Shown: piece by piece, positions 1-12,300 of the stretch
Position numbering within the stretch: position 1 is the stretch's first letter
Layout of the letters: each line of letters starts with the position of its first letter
NCBI GenBank assembly: GCA_947846985.1
Contig: CANTUZ010000003.1
Span: 54,384,096-54,448,095 of the forward strand
From: Fratercula arctica
Lineage: Eukaryota > Chordata > Aves > Charadriiformes > Alcidae
Reading direction: 5' to 3'
Length of the DNA: 64,000 nt
Notes under the pieces: generated by a model
What the model was told of the DNA's origin: nothing
Databases searched by the model: none
Seen by the model: only the letters and a program-made list of their open reading frames with translations
Made by a program: the position numbers and the translations under genes

Positions 1-249
1 TATAACTTAACGGAATCACATCTCAAAAAGATGGCTATAAGACTGTACTGACAAACTTGAACTACCAGTTGCTTCTAGCAGTCAGGATGTGTCATTCCAA
101 GCAGTAGTTTTAATAACATTGGGAAAATATACTACCACTTTAATGGTTTTGTTTTTATTTTGGAGAAATGGGCTCAGGAGACAGAAATACTCATTCTATA
201 AATAAATCAAAACTAGCAGAAATTATTCAACTGTATATTTTTATTCCAG

Positions 250-370
250 GTTGGTCCCAAAGGACAAGTTGTAGGAATTGATCATATCAAAGAACTAGTA
301 GATGACTCAATAAATAATGTCAAAAAAGATGATCCCACATTGCTGTCTTCAGGAAGAGTGAAACTGATTG
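250..370 (+). CDS. PCMT1: PCMT1 coding exon (SAM-fold, GIDH segment)
   Basis: This 121-base exon follows a ttattccAG acceptor and ends at attG|GTGAGC. It encodes 40 residues beginning [16 protein letters not shown] and ending GRVKLI, plus the first base of a split valine codon. The acidic residue of GID belongs to the strand that contacts the ribose of S-adenosylmethionine in this methyltransferase fold. The segment just before it (the glycine-rich loop) is on an exon outside the window. Confidence 0.95.
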
Positions 371-3300
371 GTGAGCATCAGACTGATATACTTACTAATT
401 AAACTGATATTCTTTCTAGCAGCTGGTTGAAAATGACTGGAATTGGATGTGATTAAAAATTCTAATTTAAGAAGTTAAACCAAAGAAAGAGAGCCTAATG
501 AAATTTTTAAAATCTGAGTCGTCTTTAGGCCTTTGAAAAATATAATCTTCACACAGTTTTGAGAATATGACTTCTGGTAATCTTAAGGAATATGTAATCA
601 TTCTGTTTGAGAAGCTTAATAGGGAAGTGTTTTCCGGTGAAAATACTTTACATGCTGAAGGTCTGTCATGTTAAATTTGCTATTTAAAATTGTGTTTGAA
701 TGCACAACTTTTCTTGAATTAAATGTACTGTCATCTAAACTTGTGCATCTTAACAAAGCCTTCATACTTCTGATTGAGTAATTGAGAAAGCTGCACACAG
801 AGTTGAGTGGAAAAAGTACTAGACTGGCAGTATGCATCACTGAGGTTTATTTCACTTGTTTTTGAAATTAACAGTATTTGTATGCTAGGGAAGGGATTAA
901 CTGACACCAAACTACTTTAATTCAGTCAGAGCTACTGGGAGGAAATAATGCAAAAATTATACTAGGACAGTGAATTGGGTTTTTTGACTGAAAAGAAAAA
1001 GAAGTTTGGGGGTTTTTGTTTTTTGTTTGTTTGTTAGAGGTGCAAAGCTGGCAAGAGGGAAAACATTCCCTTCACTGTCATTCTATTCATTAAGTTTAAA
1101 AAGAAGTTGAAAGTCTGGATTATTTTGAGGCTTCTAACAATAGCACTTGGAAAAATTATTGTTATGTGATGTCTGACTCTTACCTTAATCACCATTTTGA
1201 TTCTTCATCTTTTTTTGTGAATGAGGGAGTTTTCTAAATCTTTTTAAAATAAGCCAATCAATACATGTACTTGTACAAGCATATAAAATGCAGTGTCACT
1301 CACAGAGAACACTTATGCTTTAAACTTTGTTGGAAAAGGAGTTATACTGAGACTGTTGGGCCTGGAGAAGGGCATAATTTCCACTGTTGCTGTACAACAG
1401 CAATGTGGACTTAATGCTTCTGGTTATACCTGACTCAAACTGTGATGCTCTTGGGTGTCCAGAATTCTGAGTAAACATCATAATCTCTATTACATTTGAC
1501 TGCGTAGCAGGGTGACTAACAGGCTTCTGAATAGTTTTGTTGTGAGGTACATTTTAAAAAAGTACAGATGGACGAGCAGCACTTCTGTGAATTAGGTGGA
1601 GAAGAAGAGTGTTTCAACTGTGCTGGATTCCTGGGAGCTTTTTGATGTGGAGCTAGAAACAGAGCTATTTTTTTAAAACAAAACAAACAAAAAAAAAAAC
1701 CCCAAACACCCCCCTCCCCAACACACAAACAAGAAAAACCCTGAAACCCCGGTGCTGATTGGTGATGGGGACTGTATGACAGTTGCTGGCTTTTCACAAG
1801 TATGCTTCAGACATTCTCCATCGCTTTGTCATGCGTCAGATGTGCCATAACTGCATTTCAGAAGCATCAGCATTATTTTAGGGTGTCTTAGTAATGGAGC
1901 TGCACTGAGAACTTGGGAATAAGTATACTAAGGGTATGTCTATATTAGTTTGTTGGGGAGGTTTTGCTTTTTTTGTGTGTGTGGGGTTTGTTTTTTGTTT
2001 TGTTTTTTTCTTTAAATCAGGAGGGGGCCTTTGAGGTCAATCTCTCAACCGCTTCCACTTACCACATTTTCGCTCACATGAGTGTACTCCTGGAGAGCAC
2101 AAATTTTGATTCCTTTTGGATTAAACTAGACTGGATTATGTGCTCTGAGAAGCAGCCAAATGTGTTTGATATGTTAATGGGTATTAAGCCAAAAAGACTA
2201 GAACTAGACCAGTGTGATCATTCTGAAATGCATATGTTGCATGGACATCAGGTTCTCAGCAAAAACTCTTTTACTGTACAGATCTGCTTCTATTGTACTG
2301 CACCATTTGCTGATGCAGGCATAGCCAGAGGGCATGAGGGTATTCTAACCACAGTGAACTAGTTTTCTTCTGTTTCTGTGCTCATGCTACAACTCTGTGT
2401 GAAACAGATCTGCCCAGACACACTGAAGGCTTGAGTATCATGATCAGCAGATCAGGTCTAGGTTCAAAAACAAGCTACAAAAAAAGCTTTTGTGTCAGAA
2501 AGTCTTGACGCTACTTTCTCCCTCATCGCCACCCACCACCATGATTACTTCGTTAACAGGCTGCATGTAACTGGAGATCTGAGTAGCATGGGTGATGTTA
2601 TTCAGGATGTAAGCACAAGTTCAAAATTTGGGCTGCTGTTTCCCCTTGGACATTGAATAATATAATAACTTATATCACATTGAATGTATGAATGCTGACT
2701 TAACTTTTTTAAAAATCTTCTGGATATTTAAAAGTGTGTTCCCATTGTGAGCGGATATATACCTGACTGCTGTAGCCAGGAGAATTTTTGTGGATATTAA
2801 AAGGGAAGAGCCATGCTGTGCTTGATGCATGTAAAGGAGCATGATTTTCTTTTGTTGGGGTTTTTTTGTTTTTGGTTTTTTTTTTTTGTGGAGGTGTGCT
2901 GATTCTGAGGATGGTAGCTTTGGCTTGGACTGTTGATTTTAAGAGCAAAAGGTTTAGATGTTTTATGTCCTTTTTACTACTGTCAGTGAAGTGATAAGAT
3001 ACGCAGAAGTCACATTCAGACTTCTCTAGACAGCGCAGAAGGTGCATTTAAGTCTCAGAATACATGCATTCTTCTTCAGAAAACAACAGCAGTTTCTTTC
3101 ACAGCTGTCTCTTCGGTTTAGCAACCTCCTCTTTTGCCAGCAGTACTGGAGATCACTGCTTCTAATGCCTACTACTGCATCTTAGGGACTGAGGGTCTGT
3201 CACCTTATGTAACTAACATCGTTAAAAGCAGTATCTGTATGTTTGAGCTAAAGAAGTCTTTCTCCATTGCCTTCTCTTATGGAACAGTGGCTTGATACAG

Positions 3301-6300
3301 TAACATATCACTATTTCCTCTTTAAAGGAGGTCTATAGTGCTACTAAGATACAAGCAAATATAAATTATATACTTGACTGCATTGAGATGGTTGTTCCAG
3401 TAGAACCCACTTTGGCAGAGTCAGAGAGGTTAAGTCCTGGAAACACTGGAACTTTCATCTTCGTTACTGACAACAGTAATAAAAGCTGACTTAGTGGAAT
3501 TGGTGATCGATAGGCATGGGTTCTCTTGAAGCATTGGTAGTTCTTGCTTGGCAGCTTCTGCCTGTGGCCCTTGGTTGGAGCTTGTCCTGGTGTCGTGGTT
3601 TGGGCATCTGGTCAGATGATATGAGGAAATAAGTTACTGAGCTTTAAGGGGCTTCTCAGCTACTGGGGAAATGTGCTCTCTTTATAGTCCATAAGCTTTG
3701 AGTGTAGAAGGCCCTTGAAGGGTCTTATTTCAGGACCTAATATGAAAGATGACAAACTCCCCAACTTTAATCGTTTCAAGGAGCTGTCCAGATCTTTCTA
3801 TATACTCTTGGATACTTAAGGGTGGCGTTACTGTCCAGGAGGCCCTCGCTGTCACTGGGATCAAAATGAAACCTGCTGTGGCCACCATGTATTTTTACTG
3901 CCTTGTGAGTTGTTGGAAAGCAAAAAGTTGACAAATTTTCAGCCTCTGGCAGCGACTTAGGACTTCTTTGAAGGACTCATTCAGCCTTTTAATTAACCTA
4001 TGATAATAGTGATTGCGCAGAAGTTGAAGCTCAGTCTGAAGATAGGAAACCTCAAATGACTACTTGTGCTGAGCAGAAGACTATGTTCTTTAGCCTCCTT
4101 GCTTTTTCTTCTTGACTGATTACTGGGAGTTCTGCATTCAGTGAGTTATGATTTATAGATGGTTTAGCCCCATTCACTACTTTTGTTCCTAAATAACTCC
4201 AGAGAGCCCTTGCCTAACTTGCTCTGAATTTCCCATTGGTTTTCTGTAAGCACTGTGGATGCCACATTCACATCATCTTCTTTCAAAACTTATCTCAGGG
4301 TCTAGTTTAGTTTGCTACATTTCAGTGGCTTGGAAACCTCAATCTGTTCACCTTCCATCCTGCATAACTGGAATGGTGTGAGACATCTGTGATAGGGTGC
4401 TTATCCATGAGTTCTCCAGCAAAGCTGAAGCTGTGTTGGTAGCCCTCTGAAGAACTTAATTAGTCCTAACATCTTCCAAGCAGCCACCTGGAGCTTTAGC
4501 CGCAGGTCTGACCTGATTACCAGTGTTATTCCAGCAATTGTCTGCAGGAAGGGTAGTGAGACGGATCTGCTGGCAAAGGGGGATGTGTGGGGATCAGTGT
4601 GGTACTGCATTAATGTATGAATGTAGGTATGTACTTTCATTCCAACCGGTAGTGCAGTGATAGGTGTATAGTCCATGTGAATACTTGCTTTGTCTTTTCC
4701 TCACCTTTGGAGTCTTCTGATATATATTTCTGAGATTAATGCTTTAGACTTAAGATTTGCATTATATCTAGGAGTGGTGTGCATGAAGGCAAGGCAAAGC
4801 AAAATGTATGTTCTAACAGGGTAAATGAGGGGAAAAGTCACCTGAATTGGAATGGCAGGGCACATAATTACTTAAATATCTTTTCTGGATGGACCACGTG
4901 TCTCCAAGAACTTTTGTTATAAATCCATGCTTTGTAATTTCAGGTGCTTCAATACTATTTCGTATCTTTTATAAGTGTGTTATGTACCTATGAGGGTGTT
5001 TTGTTGCATCTATTTTACAGTTGTGTTAATATTTTTAAACTGACTTCATCATGCTATTACTGCTCAGCAGAATTTTAGTTGAAATTTGAGGATAGCCTTT
5101 TATCTACCTATAGATATGGCAGATCAGCTGTTTTCTCCACTCCTTTTGGAAATGTATAAAAAAAAAAAGTGTTTTCTTTCAGTGGGAGATGGAAGAATGG
5201 GATATGCAGAAGAAGCTCCCTATGATGCGATTCATGTAGGAGCTGCAGCACCAGTTGTGCCCCAAGCAGTAAGCCTCTATGTTTTGTGTGTGTGATTCAG
5301 TGATCTCTTCGCTGTAAAGAACATTTTACATACATATATATGTAGACTTGCACTGCTGGGAGTATCAGTGGGCAGGGTGGTATTACTCTGTGGTGTGGGC
5401 GTTTTTGTTTCTGTTATTATTGGGCTTCCTGTTGGTTTACAAAAGTTATATGTTCCAATAACTCTCCTCTAAATAAACATTTTAAAATGACTTGTGCACA
5501 ACCCTTTCCTTCAACAATGAACTGGAGCATTTTATTTAATAAATGAATTTGGTTTCATCAAACATTGAATTACAAAATTTAAGTATTCTCTCCCAGGTTC
5601 CAAAGTGTTGAGCCTGTTGGAAAAGTGATATGCTCAGCTGGAAATACAGACAATGCCGCGTGTTCGTAGCTTTGAGAGTGGATACAGGGCAGTTCTTGCT
5701 AGAGAAGCTGAGAGAGTAACGAGGGACTGTAGACTGTGCATACATGAAGTTCATTTTTTGCAGATAAGATTTATTTTTTCTCTTCCTTTCATCAGATGAA
5801 TGGGAATATGTAGCATAATTTTGATACGCTAGATACCAGTTAAGTTGTTTTAAAATCTGAATTTTGAGCTCTAACCTGTCTATAGCACCTCAAACCTCTA
5901 GACATTTCCAGACATTGGCCATTGGTTTGGTTTTTTTTTTTTTTTTACTTTATTGTGGCGGGGGGGGGTGGGGGTGGGGGTGGTGTTCCCAGCAAAGTAT
6001 TGACAGATGACAATTAAAAGGTAATTTAAAGCTTATTAGTGAGTGAAACAGTTCTTAATTATGACAGTAACAGGGTTTAAGATTATTTTCACGGGGTTCA
6101 GACTACTGTGATTAGTTGCTGCCTTCAATTATGGAAGCAAAAAAAAAAATCCAAGCATTTGTCTCACATAACTCTGTTACTTATCGCTTATCTTATTCAT
6201 AATAATATATTTTAGGCTAGTTTCATAAAATGCTGTTCCATTCACAGAATGAAAGAGGAGCTGTTGGGTAGTGAGTGTATTGTAGACAACTTAAAATTAT

Positions 6301-9300
6301 TCCAGGAAGATAAATCAAAAAAAGTCACAAATCTCAAATCTTATCTTGAAGGCTCTAGGGGAGAGTCACCCCAAAAATGTTAGACAGTGGACCTGTACTG
6401 ATGCATAATAAGCATCAAACAGTTAAAACTGGTAGTTTGAAAAGATTGAATCTGCTGTTAAAAAAAAAAAAATAAAATCTGTGATTTACATATTTTTCCC
6501 CTCATATAGAAACTAAAACTGCCACCAACCTAATTAATCCAATTACTATTTTACCTTCTTTTGGAATTACGTGAAATTATCATGAATGTTTCTGTAATAG
6601 CCATTGTTGTACCATGTGGTTGTGATACTCTTATTTTCAGTGCATTTTTTATTTTTCCTAATTGGTTATCTGCTCCATAATAGTAGATAGATAAATTGTG
6701 GCAAAGCTATTAATCTAATGTAACAAACTTTGGGTCCAGCTTGTCTGAAGTGCCTGGTTACATTCTAATTTCTGTGTTGTGTTCTAGCTTATAGATCAGT
6801 TAAAACCTGGCGGAAGATTGATATTACCAGTTGGCCCTGCAGGGGGAAACCAGATGCTCGAACAGTATGACAAACTAGAAGATGGCAGTGTCAAAATGAA
6901 GCCTCTGATGGGAGTGATATATGTGCCTTTAACAGATAAAGAGAAGCAGTGGTCCAGGTGGAAGTGATTTTGTGTTCCACTTACTTCTTCCACACACACG
7001 CAAGGTGAAAGGGTGTGAATTTTAAGCAGATAGACTGCAAGGCCTGCCTTTGCTGCTGTCATTGCTTTCTGCTCCTCCATACCATGAAAAATGACTCAGT
7101 CTGCATTACTGCATCACCAAAAGGAGGTTATGCTAAGTTTGAGTTAATTTAAAAGCAGAAGAAAAATATTGCATGGGTTGCACTTTGTCTCTTTCGGATA
7201 TGTTTTCTTTAGTCTTTAGCATGTTGAAGTTTGTTGTTTTGAACACAGTATTTTTTAAATTTAAACTTCCCTTCTAATGAACCTTGTATAACTAGCTTGC
7301 CCAGTAATTAGGGTGAAGTGTAAAATACTATTTAAGAATAAATATTGTTTTGTCCTGTAAGTTAGTGGTAATTGGGTGTTCATTTTTTATTTTTCTGAAA
7401 TGTCACAAATGAAGAAAAATCTTTGTAAAATCCTTTGTAGGAAATACAATCTTGCAAGCACTTTTCTCTCAGCCTCCAAGTAGCAGAAAGTGGAGAAAAG
7501 CAATCCCTTTGTGCCTAAAGTATACATGTAGTTGAGTAGCGTTCAGAAAATTCTCAGTCATGTTATTAAATATCTGTCATCTGTCTCTGATGGGGATGTA
7601 TTTGTGTTCGCCAACACAGCAAACTCTAAAAGCCTTTTTTAGAGGTAGTAAACCTGCAAATTGAATGGCCAATAACATGGACATAACACAGCTGTCAGCT
7701 TAAACCGTGTTAGGCACTAATACGCCACTGAACAAAGCAGCCATCCTGCTTTGCTTCCTGGCAGAAAATGCTTGTGAATGTATTATCTGCATTAATGAAG
7801 TGCATAGATGTGTATTGAGTTCTGAAAATAACTTTTGAGCTTTAAAACTCCTAAATTTAGATTTTTGGGTTATTTTTCCCTTGATATTCTGGAGTATAGC
7901 TTGTGATTTGGATACATGAACACTTAGCATTTAAGCTAATAAAATGTCCATAAAAAGTACAAATAAAGCCATTTGCATTAACTGCTGCTTACTGAAACCT
8001 CATTTCAGTGTTTCTTGAATTACTGTATAGCCACCGTGTACAAATTACTCTTAGAACAACTTTAATGAGTTACTGCTTAGTTCAAAGCTTGTGAAGCCTG
8101 CTCGCTCGGATGTTTTGTGTTTGTTATGCAAATGAATACTTTGTTCTCGAATATTGCCAATATTCCCTCAGTGTTGGTACTTGGGAGTTTCCTGCCTCTT
8201 GTAAGGCTTTGGAAGTCTTGCTTTGTGGTTGGTTTCCTCCTCTGGCAAATGTGGTGGACTTCATTCAAGTTTGGAGTCCGTGCTTTGCTTATTCTAGAAA
8301 AGAGAAGTATTCTTCTAAAGCCTTCCTTTTTCCAAAGAAGATTTATAGATTTTTGTGCATTTTCACCTGATCTGATTATAGTAGCAATTGTGGTTTTTTG
8401 TAGCAGCAATGTGTTGTCTTATAGTGTTTATTGAAGGCTTTCTGGAATGACTGTGATTATCCTTTGCTGCTAGTGAAGGTGGCGCAGTGTATTAAGGACT
8501 AGAATTCTAAGGTCTTTGCATTGCTTCTGTGCAGTTTTGTATTCTCTTTTCTCTGCTAGCTCAGGAAGAAGTAATAGATTGTCTTTGTACCTTCTGCAGT
8601 CATGAGTATTGTGGGGTTCTCTTCCCTAGATTTTATTAGCAGTTTCTGTTCTTGTCTGAAATACTTTGTGATTTTATTTATTTAGTTTTAATTTAAGTGT
8701 TAAGAATATAGATTGGTATTATCAGAAAAGGTACGTGTTTAGCCTGAAGGGTTACCTTGATCACTACAGTGGCATAGAGCTGTTTCTTGCTATATACATT
8801 TAATTTTGGTTCAGACTTGTAAATCTGTTAAAGGAAATCTCAGAAGTCTACTTCTTGTAATGTTTGTTTTTTCTTTAATTGTCCTTTTTGTGAGCTGAAG
8901 AAAACTCCCATCCTCTTCTCAAGGATAATTGCCAGTGGACTGCTGACCTTAAAGGAGGTTGCATGTCTTTTTTTGTTGTTTTTCCTTATTGGTGATTCCA
9001 AAGTCTATGGTTAGCCAGCTGCTGCTAAGGAAACTCCTAATTAGAAATCAGCATTTGTTATCTATGCTAGCATCAAAGATGAAAGATATATTTTTTTTCT
9101 GCACTTCCTACATCTCAATTTATCCTCCCTAAATTGTTGAAGACTTGTGAGCAGAGATCAATTAGAGCCTTCTCTGAAAGAGCATCTTTAAGTCTTTCTC
9201 CAATAAAGAGCTGTAGTGTATGAGAAACTCTGTTGTTATAAACCTAAAATTCATTGGGTAATCATCTTTTTTAGAGTAGCTCAAGAATCCTGTGTGTTTA

Positions 9301-12300
9301 GCTTGTCATTCTCTTCATTTACATTGTTACGCAGTTTCATTCCTAATGCAGGTAACTGTTTCATCATATTAAGAATTGGCATCCCTTCACAAAATACAAT
9401 CGATAGGCCAGCAGCGTTTTCCTAGGCTAGCATACCTTCCAGTTGGCAAGAAAGAAGCCACTTAAATTTTCGCTTAGCCATTTACATATTGGAGAAGTTA
9501 GTATAGTTCCTTACTAGGGCTGCAAAGTGTTCTTTACAAAGCAGTGCAACAGTGACTTGATCTTTAAGTGGTATTTGAGGTCAAACCTACCTTCGAATGC
9601 TTTGCACCATTCTTCACTGTGTAAAACTGGAAGTTCTAGCAAAAGAAAATCTGGGCTAGCTGGAAGGAAAAGATTCCTTGGATTTTGGTAAATCAGTGTT
9701 GTGGTGCTAAATAAAGAATCTTATTTTGTGAATATTGCTGGATTTCTTTAAATGTAGTCAATAACTTTCTAGTTTGGGTTCAGCTGCACTAGTATTTTTA
9801 AGCTCCATGTATCAGTGGCAGTCTTCTCTAAATGTGACTCCATGGGACATTGGGAAGGAGAATATACAGAGGAACCCTATCTCTGGCACAAAATGAAATG
9901 CATTAGTGTACCAGAGATACAGATGTTTATCTTTTCACACAAAACTTCCCAATTTTTAATTGGTTTTTTTCTCTTACTAATAAGTAGGGGGGAGAGAAGA
10001 CCTCTTGTGCCGTACAATTGAGAACACAGCTTTTTGGCTACTTCATTGGCAGTTCTTGTGTAAATAGGATCTCTCTGGTTTTACTTCTCTGGGAGAGTTC
10101 ACCTTACTTATGGAGAGGCAATTTAAAGAGAGTAACAAGTAAGGAATGCTTAGCAGTAAGTTTCTTGCAATCATGCATTTTATTTCCAGACAGGCAGCTG
10201 TTCTAAAAAGTTAACAATTTTTTTTTAACTTAAAATACTGCATTAGTAGAAATTCTTTATAAATGTCATGCTAAACTCATATTTGCTGATGAAATACAAA
10301 ATTACAATGACAGTATAACATTTCTGAGCAAAAACTGCAGTGACTAGGCTGGGGCTGTTATCCTACTTGTCTGTACATACAACGTGGTTAAGCACCTTTT
10401 TGAAGAAAGTATTTATTAGGAAATATTTTAATATGTTTCTGCTTATAAACTCTTATTCAGTGTTTCAAATGCCCCTGACAAACTAGTTGTCTAATTTCAG
10501 TTGAAATAACCAGGAATTGTTTGCTCAGAATTCTTTAGGCTATGCAGCCTAATGATTATGGTTAAAGTTTTTATTTTACTTTGTCAAAAAGAATCTCTGC
10601 ATAAAATATTTTAGGTTAAATTTAAAAATTTGTGTATTATGCAAAAATGCATGTGATGTAACTGATATAATAGGTTGCAGAAAAAGTTATTTTTCTTTGT
10701 CATTTCAACCTCCTCTCTTAATTTGATGATTGATCATAGCAAATAATAAATGCTTTCTAACAGCATCTTTCCAGATTAAAATGCTACATCTCCAAATACT
10801 GCGTCTAGTTACATTTAAAATTACAAAGGGAGAAATAATTGGCTCCTGAAACACTGAGTGGATACTGAAATTCAGAGTGAAGCCTAATATGAATTAGAAA
10901 TACAGTATCAGTAATGACAGCATATTTTTCATAGATGAATGATGTATCAAAAAGGGAGCCAAATGCTGCCTAATAACAAGAAAATTGAAGTGGATCAAAA
11001 AGAGTGAGTTACAGATTTGAGATAAATTTATAAATGCTTGTTCAAATACTTAATTTGAATGCCTTCCACCAATGAGGTGGAGACAGATCGCAAAACTTCA
11101 TGACTTACCTGTATCCCAACCTTCTGTTATTTCTTATTGTTGATAAGATTTGTGATTTTATTTTTTTTCCTCCCAATAATGAACTCTGAAATTTACCTGA
11201 AATGTTACCTATTAGATTTTTCAGAGAATGTTTCTTAGTTTGTTGTTGGATACTCCCAATGTGAAATGTGGAATATGTTTTCCCTAATAGTAAGGCAAAA
11301 TTTTTTTAGCTTTCTTAAATTTATTTTTAGACTAGTAATTTTGAGCTAGTGACTTCTGACATTTGCTTTAACTTGAGCTTGTAGAGTTGCTTTGATGCCT
11401 CAATTGACATTATTAGATGAGTGATTCTCTTGCTAGAATTACAAGAGCCTGAGAGGGACTATTGTGATGACTTAAAACCTAAATATATATATTGCTTACT
11501 AAGCAGGAGCTAGTAAGTAGATTGGAAGGAGTGCTTTTATGAAGGTGGAGGAAAATTACATGACTTGTGTAAGAGTCACAGAAAATAGTTGGGGCCAGAA
11601 AAGGGGAAAAAAATACATATTAATTAGTAGGTCTTTCCTATGGCTCTAGAGGACAACAGGATGTATATTTTTAACAAGGAAATAGCAGTTGTCTTTGAGT
11701 CTGCTTTTAAGCTTTGTAGCAGCATAGATCTTTTACCTCTAGGAGAACAGGCAAGTATCCTGGGTTTTACCAGCAAGTGAAACCTGGTAGATCTCGTAGC
11801 TTGGCAGCTTCTGATCCATACAACTAAAGTTCAGATCAACTGATGCTGTTTTGTAACGTGTATTTAAGTCTGCAAGCTGTTCGCATTAGGTGGAAAGCTG
11901 AGAAGTGTTACCTACTTGATGGTTCATTGAAGACTTTTCTGTAACTTCCTAACATAAATATAATCCGTATAAGCTCAGCTTCTCATGACAGTAGAAAATA
12001 AATACTGTGTAATTTTAACACATACATCAGAGATTGTTTAGGGCGGGCATGCAGCTGTTAGATTAATGAGTAGTGAAGAGTGAGTGAAAAATCTCTTGAG
12101 GGAAGCTGATCCCCTTAACACAGTAAATGTTCTAATAATCGGGATATGAAAATCTTTATTTTGAAAGTAACATCTAGGGTATACATAACTTACAGGAACA
12201 TTATTATTTGTTCAGGAATAGCTTAAAGCAATGCAATATACCAACAATTAAAATATTGGCATGTTTTTATATTTTATTTGAATTCTTCAGTACAAATACC

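Noticed and set aside
3590..4680. Possible endogenous retroviral LTR or internal remnant in the PCMT1 intron
   Set aside because: Only a short tgtcgtggttt start-like motif and a different base composition support it. No second LTR, polypurine tract, target duplication or clear pol motif was found.
8077..8434. Three overlapping ORFs of 86-110 codons on both strands in the PCMT1 intron
   Set aside because: No recognisable protein similarity. Overlap on both strands argues for chance.
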